Source: Nocardioides sp. (GTDB lineage: Bacteria; Actinomycetota; Actinomycetes; Propionibacteriales; Nocardioidaceae). From it: a stretch of 45,413 bases of DNA. Of the stretch, positions 1 through 8,542 are shown in pieces. The notes beneath the pieces are model-generated. The model worked only from the letters and a program-made list of their open reading frames with translations, made no database searches and was not told the origin of the DNA. A program made the translations under genes and the position numbers. Positions within the stretch are counted from its first letter, which is position 1. Each line of letters opens with the position of its first letter. The stretch spans positions 1-45,413 of the forward strand of contig NZ_JAURVJ010000108.1 of NCBI RefSeq assembly GCF_030655615.1. Reading direction: 5' to 3'.

Positions 1-1
1 C

Positions 2-586
2 GGCCCCGCCGGACCGACCGGACCCACCGGTCCTGCCGGCCCCGCCGGACCGACCGGCGCCGCGGGCACCGGTCGTTGGCTCCTGGTCGACCGCGACGGC
101 ACAATCATCGCCCAGTCGGGTGGCTTCTCGATCCGCACGGCCTACGACCAGGTCAACAACTCCGGCGCAGCCGTTCCGGCGGGCGCGGTGGGCAACGCCT
201 ACATCGACGCCAACGAGAACCTGTCCAACAACGGGATCACCGCCACGATCGCGCTGCAGAACCAGTTCGAGCAGAACAACAACGGCAACGTCAACGGCCG
301 CGCTGCCGGCGCCGACTCCAACCCGGAGTTCTCCGGCGAGATCACCGCGACCGCCTGCGCGATCACCGGCGTGGTGGCCTGCGCCCCGACCGGTGCCAAC
401 ACGCGCAACACGTTCGTGGTCAGCCCCCGCAACAGCGACGGCTCGTTCACCCAGACCGGTGCCATCCCGGCCGACGTGACCAACCCCAACACGCACAAGC
501 GGTTCTACGTGATCATCACCGGCGACTCGAGCGACTACGTCGCCCCGACCCCGGCGATCCCGGCGGTCCCGCTGCCCGCCTCCTGA
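2..586 (+). CDS. Collagen-like Gly-X-Y repeat protein, C-terminal part (5' end outside window)
   Basis: The frame is open from the first bases and ends with TGA at 584-586; no start is visible, so this is the C-terminal 194 residues of a longer protein. The first 24 or so residues are Gly-X-Y triplets rich in Pro and Thr (GPAGPTGPTGPAGPAGPTGAAG). After them comes a globular domain beginning GRWLLVDRDGTIIAQSGG, with many Asn and Gly, four Cys-poor beta-like stretches and a Pro/Ala-rich end. Bacterial collagen-like proteins are usually exported or cell-surface; whether this one is cannot be judged without the N-terminus. A terminator follows at 621. The function of the globular part is not recognised. 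Confidence 0.75.
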   Translation, partial: GPAGPTGPTGPAGPAGPTGAAGTGRWLLVDRDGTIIAQSGGFSIRTAYDQVNNSGAAVPAGAVGNAYIDANENLSNNGITATIALQNQFEQNNNGNVNGRAAGADSNPEFSGEITATACAITGVVACAPTGANTRNTFVVSPRNSDGSFTQTGAIPADVTNPNTHKRFYVIITGDSSDYVAPTPAIPAVPLPAS

Positions 587-620
587 CCGGCGGCACCAGC
601 GCGACCAGCGACACCTGAGC

Positions 621-652
621 GGGTGCCGGGCCCCATGGGGGGCTCGGCACCC
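621..652 (+). terminator. Rho-independent-type hairpin after the collagen-like gene
   Basis: GGGTGCCGGGCCCC at 621-634 pairs with the arm at 637-652 (one G-T wobble) around a 2-nt centre and is followed by CCTTTCG. It lies 35 nt after the stop codon. The U-tract is short, as is common in high-GC actinobacteria. Confidence 0.7.
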
Positions 653-703
653 TTTCGCCGTCCCGGGAGGAATGCCGGCCGTCGCGCCCCGGTTGTCGAG
701 GAG

Positions 704-1747
704 ATGACCTCCCTGCCTGCGCTCTCCGTCCTCGACCTCGTCCCCGTGCGGTCCGACCAGACCAGCGGCGACGCCGTCCGCTCGTCGCTCGCCCTGGCAC
801 GGGTGGCCGACGACCTCGGCTACCGCCGCTACTGGGTCGCCGAGCACCACAACATGCCGGCCGAGGCGGCCACCAACCCGCCCGTCCTCATCGCGATGAT
901 CGCCGGCGCGACGGAGCGCATCCGGGTCGGCAGCGGGGGCGTCATGCTGCCCAACCACGCACCGCTGGTCGTCGCCGAGCAGTTCGCCCTCCTCGAGGCC
1001 GCCCACCCCGGCCGGATCGACCTCGGCATCGGCCGCGCGCCGGGCACCGACCCGGTCACCGGCTACGCGCTGCGCCACGGCGCCGGCGGGGTCAGCGACG
1101 ACAACGTCACGAACTTCCCCGACTACGTCGACAACGTGATCGCGATGATGGACGCCGACGGCGTGGGCCTGCGGGTCCAGGGGCGCACCCACGTGCTCAA
1201 CGCGACCCCCCGGGCGACGAGCGTCCCGATGATCTGGCTGCTCGGCAGCAGCGACTACTCGGCGCAGCTCGCGGCCGCGAAGGGCCTGCCCTACGTGTTC
1301 GCCCACCACTTCTCCGGCTCGGGCACCGCCGAGGCGCTCGACCTCTACCGCTCGCGCTTCCAGCCCTCGCCCGAGCTGGCCGAGCCCCGCACCTTCCTCA
1401 CCGTCAACGCGGCCGTGGCGCCCACCGACGAGGAGGCCAGGCGGGTCGCCCTGCCCAACCTGCTCACCATGCTCGCCCTGCGTTCCGGGAAGCCCCTGCA
1501 CGCCCAGGAGCTCGTCGAGGAGGCCGAGAAGCGCGAGCTGACGGCCGCCGAGCAGCAGCTGGTCGACACGATGGTCGCCCGCTGGGTGGTCGGCAGTCCC
1601 GACAGCGCCCGCGAGCAGCTGCTGGCCCTCGCGGCGGCCCACGGCGTCGACGAGGTGATGGTCAACCCGGTCGCCGGCGCCCACGTCGGCACCGAGCCCG
1701 ACGCGGCTCCCGCCCGCGAGGAGACCCTCCGCCTCCTCGCCGGGTGA
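704..1747 (+). CDS. LLM-class flavin-dependent oxidoreductase (luciferase-like)
   Basis: 347 residues if started at ATG 704, which has GAGGAG directly before it. The frame stays open upstream to 623, but that stretch overlaps the terminator of the previous gene and looks non-coding. Family features are a TIM-barrel start (LSVLDLVPV), YWVAEHHNMP near residues 44-53, RIRVGSGGVMLPNH, the AEQFALLEAAHPGRIDLGIGRAPG block, and a C-terminal GSPDSAREQL segment. This matches the MsnO8-like branch of F(420)H2/FMN-dependent luciferase-type oxidoreductases. The physiological substrate is unknown. It stands alone, between a terminator and the infA leader, and takes the place where map usually precedes infA. 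Confidence 0.9.
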   Translation: MTSLPALSVLDLVPVRSDQTSGDAVRSSLALARVADDLGYRRYWVAEHHNMPAEAATNPPVLIAMIAGATERIRVGSGGVMLPNHAPLVVAEQFALLEAAHPGRIDLGIGRAPGTDPVTGYALRHGAGGVSDDNVTNFPDYVDNVIAMMDADGVGLRVQGRTHVLNATPRATSVPMIWLLGSSDYSAQLAAAKGLPYVFAHHFSGSGTAEALDLYRSRFQPSPELAEPRTFLTVNAAVAPTDEEARRVALPNLLTMLALRSGKPLHAQELVEEAEKRELTAAEQQLVDTMVARWVVGSPDSAREQLLALAAAHGVDEVMVNPVAGAHVGTEPDAAPAREETLRLLAG

Positions 1748-2004
1748 GCACCGTCCCGGCAGATTCGTGTTTCAGGGCCGCCAGACCCTAAACTGGTGTG
1801 TCGGCCCAACATGGGTCTGTTTCGTGACGCCTCGCGGCTGCTCGAGCCAGTGGTGACCACTCCAGCCAGAACGTTGGCAGAGGTGTTCAGCGCTGCGCCC
1901 GGGAGTGGCGTCCTGGGACGGCTGCATGAGGTCCACGGCTCCGCCGGAGTCGAGGTTCCCGGGTCGAACGGTAGAACACCACGACGCGATCGGATAGTGA
2001 GGCC
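1748..2004 (+). other. Non-coding upstream region of the alpha operon
   Basis: 257 nt without a convincing gene. It holds a possible sigma-70-type -10 TAAACT at 1789-1794 (weak -35) and a GATAGT at 1993-1998, 6 nt before infA. If the first is used, the leader would be about 200 nt; if the second, infA is leaderless. Short open frames here lack coding character. Confidence 0.4.
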
Positions 2005-2226
2005 ATGCCAAAGAAAGAAGGCGTGATCGAAATGGAGGGCTCCATCACGGAGGCCCTTCCCAACGCGATGTTCCGGGTCGAGCTCAGCAACGGCCACAAG
2101 GTGCTCGCGCACATCAGCGGCAAGATGCGTCAGCACTACATCCGGATCCTCCCCGAGGACCGGGTGGTGGTGGAGCTCTCGCCCTACGACCTCACCCGTG
2201 GTCGCATCGTCTACCGCTACAAGTAG
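2005..2226 (+). CDS. infA: Translation initiation factor IF-1
   Basis: 73 residues, the family length, a single S1-like OB-fold that binds the 30S A site during initiation. The diagnostic core [26 protein letters not shown] and the end [13 protein letters not shown] are intact. It is the first gene of the alpha operon, with rpmJ starting 29 nt downstream. The ATG has no clear Shine-Dalgarno; a GATAGT hexamer 6 nt upstream suggests it may be transcribed leaderless. In most actinobacteria map precedes this gene; here it does not. Confidence 0.98.
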   Translation: MPKKEGVIEMEGSITEALPNAMFRVELSNGHKVLAHISGKMRQHYIRILPEDRVVVELSPYDLTRGRIVYRYK

Positions 2227-2255
2227 CCAAGCAGCCGAGAACAGAAGGTCCTGAC

Positions 2256-2369
2256 ATGAAGGTCAAGCCGAGCGTCAAGAAGATCTGTGACAAGTGCAAG
2301 ACGATCCGTCGTCACGGCGTCGTCATGGTGATCTGCGAGAACCCGCGTCACAAGCAGCGTCAGGGCTGA
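2256..2369 (+). CDS. rpmJ: 50S ribosomal protein L36
   Basis: 37 residues starting [15 protein letters not shown] and ending HKQRQG. It keeps the zinc ribbon ligands C11, C14, C27 and H32, so it is the Zn-binding (C+) form of L36 rather than a zinc-independent paralogue. AGAAGG lies 8 nt before the ATG. The gene sits between infA and rpsM, its standard place. It is short enough to be missed by size-filtered gene calls. Confidence 0.97.
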   Translation: MKVKPSVKKICDKCKTIRRHGVVMVICENPRHKQRQG

Positions 2370-2424
2370 CCCAGCCCCTCGCTGCTGCACCACAACTCAA
2401 CACACACCACCAACGCGATCGCTA

Positions 2425-2489
2425 GGCAGGTCCTGACCTGCCGAACCACCTCCGGAGCAGACGGCCGGAGCTGGGCCCCCACGAGGGGG
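2425..2489 (+). promoter_or_regulatory. Three consecutive hairpins in the rpmJ-rpsM leader
   Basis: The 174-nt gap contains GGCAGGTC/GACCTGCC (2425-2432 with 2435-2442), CTCCGG/CCGGAG (2450-2455 with 2465-2470) and CCCCC-ACGA-GGGGG (2476-2489). No U-tract follows, so these look less like terminators than like a structured leader of rpsM. In E. coli, the S4-binding autoregulatory element lies immediately before rpsM; equivalence is only an inference. Confidence 0.4.
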
Positions 2490-2543
2490 AACACCCCAGA
2501 CGCATCGCGCACGAAACCGCTGCAGAATCCGAAAGGCCATCAC

Positions 2544-2921
2544 ATGGCACGCCTCCTCGGCGTCGACCTCCCGCGCGACAAGCGCGTCGAGATCGCGCTC
2601 ACCTACATCTACGGCATCGGCCGTACCCGTTCCCAGCAGCTCCTCGAGCTCACCGGTGTCGACCCCAACACGCGGGTGCACCAGCTGGGTGACGACGAGC
2701 TGGTCAGGCTCCGCGACGAGGTCGAGCGCCTGGACTTCAAGATCGAGGGTGACCTCCGTCGCGAGGTCCAAGCCGACATCCGTCGCAAGATCGAGATCGG
2801 CAGCTACCAGGGTCGCCGCCACCGCCAGGGACTCCCTGTCCGTGGACAGCGCACCAAGACCAACGCGCGCACCCGCAAGGGCCCCAAGCGCACGGTTGCC
2901 GGCAAGAAGAAGGCCAAGTGA
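2544..2921 (+). CDS. rpsM: 30S ribosomal protein S13
   Basis: 125 residues with the S13 start [25 protein letters not shown], the helix-two-turn-helix region, the [28 protein letters not shown] signature and a Lys-rich tail GKKKAK that reaches toward the P-site tRNA in the 30S head. Start chosen at ATG 2544 with GAAAGG upstream. A 77-nt spacer separates it from rpsK, which has its own strong Shine-Dalgarno. Confidence 0.98.
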   Translation: MARLLGVDLPRDKRVEIALTYIYGIGRTRSQQLLELTGVDPNTRVHQLGDDELVRLRDEVERLDFKIEGDLRREVQADIRRKIEIGSYQGRRHRQGLPVRGQRTKTNARTRKGPKRTVAGKKKAK

Positions 2922-2998
2922 CGCGTCGCCCTCTGCCTTCGCAGGGTGCGCCCGCACTGCCCTCTCACCTCACAGACCAGCTCACAAGGAGATAATCG

Positions 2999-3403
2999 AT
3001 GCCTCCCAAGGCTCGCGCGGCCGGTGCCAAGAAGGTCCGCCGCAAGGAGAAGAAGAACATTGCTCAGGGCGAAGCCCACATCAAGAGCACGTTCAACAAC
3101 ACGATCGTCACGATCACCGACCCCACCGGGGCGGTGATCTCGTGGGCCTCGGCCGGCACCGTCGGCTTCAAGGGCTCGCGCAAGTCGACGCCCTACGCCG
3201 CCCAGATGGCCGCCGAGGCCGCTGGCCGTCGCGCCATGGACCACGGCATGAAGAAGATCGACGTCTTCGTGAAGGGTCCCGGCTCGGGTCGTGAGACCGC
3301 GATCCGCTCCCTCGGTGCCATCGGCCTCGAGGTCGGCACCATCCAGGACGTGACCCCCGCCCCGCACAACGGATGCCGCCCGCCCAAGCGCCGGCGCGTC
3401 TGA
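2999..3403 (+). CDS. rpsK: 30S ribosomal protein S11
   Basis: 134 residues, basic N-terminus ([20 protein letters not shown]), core [37 protein letters not shown] and the conserved C-terminal [16 protein letters not shown]. It forms part of the 30S platform contacting mRNA near the E site. Preceded by AAGGAG 7 nt before the ATG. The N-terminal Asn-Gly deamidation site of the family is near the C-terminus (HNGC) as expected. Confidence 0.98.
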   Translation: MPPKARAAGAKKVRRKEKKNIAQGEAHIKSTFNNTIVTITDPTGAVISWASAGTVGFKGSRKSTPYAAQMAAEAAGRRAMDHGMKKIDVFVKGPGSGRETAIRSLGAIGLEVGTIQDVTPAPHNGCRPPKRRRV

Positions 3404-3429
3404 CCCGAGACAGAACAGGAGACTGACCC

Positions 3430-4038
3430 ATGGCCCGTTACACCGGACCCATGACCCGGAAGTCGCGCCGTCTCGGTGTCGACCTCGTCGGTGGCGACGC
3501 AGCTTTCGAGAAGCGTCCCTACCCGCCCGGACAGCACGGCCGCGCCCGCATCAAGGAGAGCGAGTACCGCACTCAGCTGCAGGAGAAGCAGAAGGCTCGC
3601 TTCACCTACGGCGTGATGGAGCGCCAGTTCCACAACTACTACGTCGAGGCCTCGCGCCGCACCGGCAAGACCGGCGAGAACCTCCTGCAGCTGCTGGAGT
3701 GCCGCCTCGACAACGTGGTCTACCGCGCCGGCTTCGCCCGCTCGCGCCGCCACGCCCGTCAGCTCGTCGTCCACGGACACTTCGTGGTCAACGGTCGCAA
3801 GGTCGACATCCCGTCGTTCCAGGTGACGCAGTACGACATCATCGACGTCCGCGAGAAGTCGCTGCAGATGACGCCGTTCATCGTGCAGCGCGAGACGTTC
3901 GGCGAGCGCATTGTCCCCGCCTGGCTGCAGGTGCTCCCCGAGCGGATGCGCATCCTCGTGCACTCCGTCCCGGTCCGCGCCCAGATCGACATGCCGATCA
4001 CCGAGCAGCTGATCGTGGAGTACTACTCCAAGAAGTGA
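3430..4038 (+). CDS. rpsD: 30S ribosomal protein S4
   Basis: 202 residues. MARYTGPMTRKSRRLGVDL starts the typical actinobacterial, zinc-free S4 N-terminus, and the RNA-binding S4 domain is seen at about residues 92-155 (LECRLDNVVYRAGFARSRRHARQLVVHGHFVVNG). S4 nucleates 16S folding and in other bacteria represses its own operon. It follows rpsK by 26 nt and has ACAGGAGAC upstream. Confidence 0.98.
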   Translation: MARYTGPMTRKSRRLGVDLVGGDAAFEKRPYPPGQHGRARIKESEYRTQLQEKQKARFTYGVMERQFHNYYVEASRRTGKTGENLLQLLECRLDNVVYRAGFARSRRHARQLVVHGHFVVNGRKVDIPSFQVTQYDIIDVREKSLQMTPFIVQRETFGERIVPAWLQVLPERMRILVHSVPVRAQIDMPITEQLIVEYYSKK

Positions 4039-4153
4039 TCCACCCAGGCCCGTCGCGCGGTGATCCCGCGCGGCGGTCCTGAACCTTCCGTCACCACCGG
4101 CAATTGCAATCTGGGCCCTCATATAGCGGTAGGCCCGGGAAGGAAACAAACAA

Positions 4154-5170
4154 GTGCTCATCGCACAGCGCCCCACCCTGTCGGAAGAGACCGTCGGCGA
4201 CTTCCGGAGCCGGTTCGTCATCGAGCCCCTCGAGCCTGGCTTCGGCTACACGCTCGGCAACTCGCTGCGCCGTACCCTCCTGTCGTCGATCCCCGGTGCC
4301 TCCGTCACCAGCATCAAGGTCGACACCGTCCTCCACGAGTTCTCGACCATCGAGGGCGTCAAGGAAGACGTCACCGAGATCATCCTCAACCTGAAGGGCC
4401 TCGTCGTCTCCTCCGAGCACGACGAGCCCGTCACCATGTACCTCCGCAAGTCCGGTGCCGGTGACGTCACGGCCGCCGACATCGCGCCCCCGGCCGGTGT
4501 CGAGGTCCACAACCCCGACCTCAAGATCGCGACCCTGTCCGACAAGGGCAAGCTCGAGATGGAGCTGGTCGTCGAGCGTGGCCGCGGCTACGTCTCGGCC
4601 GTCCAGAACAAGGGCAACGACAACGAGATCGGCCGGATGCCGGTCGACTCGATCTACAGCCCCGTGCTGAAGGTGACCTACAAGGTCGAGGCCACCCGTG
4701 TCGAGCAGCGCACCGACTTCGACAAGCTCGTCATCGACGTCGAGACCAAGCCGTCGATCCTGCCCCGCGACGCCATCGCGTCGGCCGGCAAGACGCTGGT
4801 CGAGCTCTTCGGCCTCGCCCGCGAGCTCAACGTCGAGGCCGAGGGCATCGACATCGGCCCGTCGCCCGTCGACGAGCAGCTCGCCGCCGACCTCGCCCTC
4901 CCGGTCGAGGACCTGCAGCTGACCGTCCGGTCCTACAACTGCCTCAAGCGCGAGGGCATCCACACCGTGGGCGAGCTCATCAGCCGCTCTGAGCAGGACC
5001 TCCTCGACATCCGCAACTTCGGTGCGAAGTCGATCGACGAGGTCAAGGCCAAGCTCGTCGAGATGGGCCTGTCCCTCAAGGACAGCGCTCCCGGCTTCGA
5101 CCCGCACGCCGCCCTCGCCGCCTACGGCGACGACGACGACGACGCCTTCGTCGAGGACGAGCAGTACTGA
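4154..5170 (+). CDS. rpoA: DNA-directed RNA polymerase subunit alpha
   Basis: 338 residues with GTG start at 4154 after AAGGAA. The N-terminal dimerisation domain ([28 protein letters not shown]) occupies roughly residues 1-230, and the C-terminal domain that binds UP elements and activators roughly 250-320 ([32 protein letters not shown]). The tail is acidic ([13 protein letters not shown]), as is usual in actinobacteria. It is flanked by 115 nt upstream of it and 151 nt downstream, so expression may differ from the r-protein genes around it. Confidence 0.99.
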   Translation: MLIAQRPTLSEETVGDFRSRFVIEPLEPGFGYTLGNSLRRTLLSSIPGASVTSIKVDTVLHEFSTIEGVKEDVTEIILNLKGLVVSSEHDEPVTMYLRKSGAGDVTAADIAPPAGVEVHNPDLKIATLSDKGKLEMELVVERGRGYVSAVQNKGNDNEIGRMPVDSIYSPVLKVTYKVEATRVEQRTDFDKLVIDVETKPSILPRDAIASAGKTLVELFGLARELNVEAEGIDIGPSPVDEQLAADLALPVEDLQLTVRSYNCLKREGIHTVGELISRSEQDLLDIRNFGAKSIDEVKAKLVEMGLSLKDSAPGFDPHAALAAYGDDDDDAFVEDEQY

Positions 5171-5188
5171 GCTGAACTGCGCGCCGGA

Positions 5189-5247
5189 CTGGTCGGCGGG
5201 GCCCGCCGACCAGCCGTCGCGCTGAGATCCCCGAGGGTCACCTCGGG
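5189..5247 (+). promoter_or_regulatory. Perfect palindrome and second hairpin between rpoA and rplQ
   Basis: CTGGTCGGCGGG at 5189-5200 and its exact complement at 5202-5213 form a 12-bp palindrome around one base. A second stem, CCCGAGG-GTCA-CCTCGGG, lies at 5230-5247. Neither is followed by a U-tract. They could attenuate transcription into rplQ, stabilise the rpoA mRNA end or be a processing site. Confidence 0.5.
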
Positions 5248-5321
5248 TCGGTCTCGACCACATCCGCACCACCACCTCTAGCCCGGGTACCTCGTACGGC
5301 CCGGGAGGATCGAGAAGCACG

Positions 5322-5879
5322 ATGCCCGCACCCAAGAAGGGCGCCCGTCTCGGCGGCAGCCCGGCCCACCAGCGCCTCATCCTGGCCAACCTGGCGACCC
5401 AGCTCTTCGAGCACCGCCGGATCACGACCACCGAGGCCAAGGCGCGCACGCTGCGTCCGCACGCCGAGAAGCTGATCACCAAGGCCGTCAAGGCGCACAA
5501 GGGCGACAACCCGCTCCACCAGCGTCGCGAGGTCCTCAAGGTCATCCGTGACAAGGGCGTCGTGCACGAGCTCTTCACCGACATCGCGCCCGTCTTCGCG
5601 GAGCGTCCGGGTGGCTACACCCGGATCACCAAGCTCGGCCCCCGCAAGGGCGACAACGCGCCGATGGCCGTCATCGAGCTCGTGACCGAGGCCTACGAGC
5701 CGAAGGCGTCGAACAAGAAGGCCAAGCCGGCCGCTGCCGCCCCGGCCCCCGTGGTCGAGGAGCCCGTCGAGGACGAGGCCGTTGAGACCGAGGCTCCGGC
5801 CGAGGAGACGACCGACGAGGCCGCCGCCGAGCCGACCACCGAGTCGACCGAGGCGACCGAGGACGAGCCGAAGGCCTGA
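5322..5879 (+). CDS. rplQ: 50S ribosomal protein L17
   Basis: 185 residues. The conserved L17 fold takes about the first 120 ([69 protein letters not shown]). After it comes a 55-residue low-complexity tail of Ala, Glu, Pro and Thr ([17 protein letters not shown] and similar). Such acidic/alanine tails are common on actinobacterial L17 and are probably disordered. It is the last gene of the alpha operon. truA, often next, is missing and a strong hairpin follows. Confidence 0.98.
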   Translation: MPAPKKGARLGGSPAHQRLILANLATQLFEHRRITTTEAKARTLRPHAEKLITKAVKAHKGDNPLHQRREVLKVIRDKGVVHELFTDIAPVFAERPGGYTRITKLGPRKGDNAPMAVIELVTEAYEPKASNKKAKPAAAAPAPVVEEPVEDEAVETEAPAEETTDEAAAEPTTESTEATEDEPKA

Positions 5880-5911
5880 CCTCACCGCACCACCCGGTGC
5901 CCCGCAGCACC

Positions 5912-5947
5912 CGAGGGCCCCGTCACCAGCAGGTGACGGGGTCCTCG
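5912..5947 (+). terminator. Terminator of the alpha operon
   Basis: CCCCGTCACC (5918-5927) pairs perfectly with GGTGACGGGG (5932-5941) over an AGCA loop, and the stem continues through a G-T pair into CGAGG/CCTCG (5912-5916 with 5943-5947), about 16 bp in all. It lies 33 nt after the rplQ stop. No strong U-run follows. Confidence 0.75.
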
Positions 5948-5953
5948 TGCGTC

Positions 5954-5959
5954 TACGGT
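5954..5959 (+). promoter_or_regulatory. Probable -10 element (TACGGT), leaderless layout
   Basis: TACGGT lies 6 nt before ATG 5966 and no Shine-Dalgarno is present. Confidence 0.4.
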
Positions 5960-5965
5960 GTCGCC

Positions 5966-7924
5966 ATGAGCCTGGCCGACCACGCTGCGGCCCGGGACGC
6001 CGCGACGTTCGTGGGCCGTACGGGCGAGCTCGCCGTGCTCGAGGCGCTGCTCGCCGACGTCTCCCCCCACCGCGTCGCGGTGGTCACCGGCGCGGCCGGG
6101 ATGGGCAAGACCGCCCTGCTGCGCGAGCTGGCGCGGCGCTCCGACCGCGACGGGTTCGACGTCACCTGGCTCGATGCCCGCGAGCTCCGGGGCGGACGCA
6201 CGACCGAGGACGCGGTGGCGGCTGCGGCTGGGACGTCCCGACCGTTCCTCGTCGTGGACTCGGCCGAGGAGCTGGGGACCGACGAGGCCTGGCTGCGCGA
6301 GCACGGCCTCGCGGTCCTGCCCGCCTCCGCCCGGGTCGTGCTGGCCTCCCGTCGCCCCCTCGAGCCCGGCTGGTGGGGCTCGGCGTGGGCCTCGTCCCTG
6401 GTGTCGGTGCCGGTAGGACCGCTGGTCCCGGCGGCCGCCACGACCTTCCTCGCTGCCCGGGGGATGCCGGCGGGGCCGGAGCGCGACGGGATCGTGGCCT
6501 GGGCCGAGGGGCACCCGCTGTCGCTGACGCTGGCGACCGCCGTACGCGGGTCCCGCGGCGCCATCGGGCCCGGCGAGCTCGCGGACCTCGAGACCGACCT
6601 GCTCGACCTGCTGACCGGGGGCCGTCTCGCCGGCCCCGACCTGGTGGGCGACGACCGGCTGGTGCTGGCCGTGGCGGCCATCGCCCCCGCCGTCGACGCC
6701 GACCTGCTCGACGCCGTCATCGGCCGCGGGAGCGGTGACCGGGCCGAGCGCTGGCTGCGGACGCTGCCGTTCGCCGAGCGGCTCGGCCACCGGGTGACCC
6801 TGCACCAGCGCGTGCGCCGCCTGCTGTCTTCCCGCCTGCGCGACACCGAGCCCGAGGTCGAGCGGGCGCTGCGGCTCCGGGTCATCGACCACCTCACCGC
6901 GCCAACCCGTGGGTCGCGCCCGCAGCTGGTCCTCGACGTGCGCGAGCTTCTGGCCCCGCCGCAGGACGGCGGCGTGACGCCGTCGCGGGCCCTGGCGTCG
7001 CCGTGGCGGGTCACCGACGCCCAGCCCGACGACCTCCCGAGGCTGGCGACGCTGCTGGCCGGCCAGGACCCGGCGTACGCCGCCTGGGTCGCGCGCTGGG
7101 TGGCCGAGGCTCCCGAGCACGTCGTGGTCGTGCGCGACCCGGTCGACGCCGACGTCGTCGTGGCCGTCTCGGTGTGGGCGACCGACCAGCGGGTGCCGGC
7201 GGCGCTCGCCCACGACGCGGTGCTGCGGCCCTGGCTCGACGCGACCCGCTCCTGGCGGGGCGGCACCCTCCTCAACCCCGTCACCGAGCTCGCGGTCGCC
7301 GGCCCCGACCTCGCCGAGGTCTCGGCGCTGGTGCTGCACACGGTCGTCCAGCGCTGCGGGCTCGCCGACTTCCGCCGGTGGGTGGTGCCGCGCAAGCCGC
7401 CGGCCCCCGACCCGTCGCACTGCGGTGGGGTCGCCGACCCGTCCCTCGACCTGGTCGTCGGCCGGCTCCGGCTGCCCGTCCACGTGATCGACTACGGCCC
7501 CGGCGGGGCGGTCGGCGCGATGCGCGACGAGGCGCGCGAGGTGCTGGCCCCGCCGGAGGCGCCGGTGTCCGCGCTGCCGGCGTCGCCCGCCGCGGAGGCG
7601 ACGACCGAGGACGTCCGCGAGGCGCTGCGGCAGTTCCACGACCCCGTCGCCCTGTCGCGGTCGCCGCTGGCACGGGGTGTGACGCCCGCGGACCGGGCGG
7701 CCTCCGTGCGTGACCTGCTCCGCGCGGCCATCGCCACGGCGTACGGCGACAGCCCCGACGCGCGGCTCCTCCGCGAGGTCCTCCAGCGCGGCTACCTCGA
7801 CCCCGACGCCAGCCACACCCGGGCCATGCACGCCCTCCACCTCAGCCGGACGACGTACTTCCGCCGGTTGCGCGAGGCCACGGGGACGCTCGCCACGTGG
7901 CTCGCGGCGACGCCGCGTCGATGA
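5966..7924 (+). CDS. P-loop NTPase (AAA/STAND-like) of unknown function
   Basis: 652 residues from ATG 5966. Residues 14-30 (ATFVGRTGELAVLEALL) and the Walker A GAAGMGKT at 42-49, then a Walker B-like FLVVDSAEEL near 95-104 and an arginine-containing VVLASRRPL, give an ATPase module of the AAA_16/STAND type. Residues about 345-500 (WRVTDAQPDDLPRLATLL; ADVVVAVSVWATD) are vaguely GNAT-like. The last 60 residues contain SHTRAMHALHLSRTTYFRRLREATGTL, which looks like a helix-turn-helix of the kind seen in GAF/phage-type regulators. A transcription-control role is a guess. The frame extends upstream to 5897, but that part overlaps the operon terminator. Confidence 0.75.
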   Translation: MSLADHAAARDAATFVGRTGELAVLEALLADVSPHRVAVVTGAAGMGKTALLRELARRSDRDGFDVTWLDARELRGGRTTEDAVAAAAGTSRPFLVVDSAEELGTDEAWLREHGLAVLPASARVVLASRRPLEPGWWGSAWASSLVSVPVGPLVPAAATTFLAARGMPAGPERDGIVAWAEGHPLSLTLATAVRGSRGAIGPGELADLETDLLDLLTGGRLAGPDLVGDDRLVLAVAAIAPAVDADLLDAVIGRGSGDRAERWLRTLPFAERLGHRVTLHQRVRRLLSSRLRDTEPEVERALRLRVIDHLTAPTRGSRPQLVLDVRELLAPPQDGGVTPSRALASPWRVTDAQPDDLPRLATLLAGQDPAYAAWVARWVAEAPEHVVVVRDPVDADVVVAVSVWATDQRVPAALAHDAVLRPWLDATRSWRGGTLLNPVTELAVAGPDLAEVSALVLHTVVQRCGLADFRRWVVPRKPPAPDPSHCGGVADPSLDLVVGRLRLPVHVIDYGPGGAVGAMRDEAREVLAPPEAPVSALPASPAAEATTEDVREALRQFHDPVALSRSPLARGVTPADRAASVRDLLRAAIATAYGDSPDARLLREVLQRGYLDPDASHTRAMHALHLSRTTYFRRLREATGTLATWLAATPRR

Positions 7925-7927
7925 CGG

Positions 7928-7958
7928 GCAACCATCGGACTGGTCCGGGTCGTAGACA
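7928..7958 (+). promoter_or_regulatory. Candidate ECF-type promoter of the first sigma gene
   Basis: GCAACC at 7928-7933, 17 nt, then CGTA at 7951-7954, 9 nt before the ATG. The second sigma gene at 30136 has GGAACC-N17-CGTC in the same place. A housekeeping-like TAGACA (7953-7958) overlaps it, so the assignment is open. Confidence 0.4.
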
Positions 7959-7963
7959 CCGAC

Positions 7964-8542
7964 ATGACCACCGACACGGCGCTCACGCCAGCGTCACCGA
8001 GGAGCGGGGACCCCGTGCCGGCCGGGGGTGAGCGGCGTGTCGACTTCGACGAGTTCGTCGTCGCCCGGTCCGGCGCCCTGCTGCGGACGGCGTACCTCCT
8101 CACCCGTGACCACCAGCTCGCCGAGGACCTGCTCCAGGCCTCGTTGACCAAGGCGTGGTTCGCCTGGGGCCGGACCCACGGCAACCCGGAGGCCTACGTC
8201 CGCAAGATCATCGTCAACACCTACAACTCGTGGTGGCGGCGCAAGTGGAACGGCGAGCTCGCCACCGAGGAGCTGCCCGAGGCCGGCGTGCCCGACGGCA
8301 CCGCCGCCGTCGACGCCGGCAACGACCTGTGGGAGGCGATGGGGCGACTGCCGCGGCGGCAGCGGGCCGTCGTCGTGCTGCGCTACTTCGAGGACCTGAC
8401 CGAGGCCCAGACCGCCGAGCTGCTGGGTTGCAGCGTCGGCACGGTCAAGAGCCAGACCAGCAAGGCGTTCGCCAAGCTGCGGATCGACCCGGCCCTGGCC
8501 GACCCGGACCACCCCACCGCCGACCTGGAGGAGACGTCATGA
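7964..8542 (+). CDS. SigE-family ECF RNA polymerase sigma factor (module 1)
   Basis: 192 residues. Region 2 is seen in FDEFVVARSGALLRTAYLLTRDHQLAEDLLQASLTKAW, with the -10-reading part near AYVRKIIVNTYNSWWRRKW; region 4 is LPRRQRAVVVLRYFEDLTEAQTAELLGCSVGTVKSQTSKAFAKLR. This arrangement, with the YVRKI-N-S-WRR motif, is characteristic of the SigE family found in many copies in actinobacteria. About 35 residues precede region 2. Its stop overlaps the start of the next gene (ATGA), so sigma factor and membrane partner are translationally coupled. It is paralogous to the sigma factor at 30136. Confidence 0.93.
   Translation: MTTDTALTPASPRSGDPVPAGGERRVDFDEFVVARSGALLRTAYLLTRDHQLAEDLLQASLTKAWFAWGRTHGNPEAYVRKIIVNTYNSWWRRKWNGELATEELPEAGVPDGTAAVDAGNDLWEAMGRLPRRQRAVVVLRYFEDLTEAQTAELLGCSVGTVKSQTSKAFAKLRIDPALADPDHPTADLEETS

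Noticed and set aside
1796..2026. Short plus-strand frame in the infA upstream region
   Set aside because: It overlaps infA in another frame, lacks a ribosome site and has no third-position GC bias.
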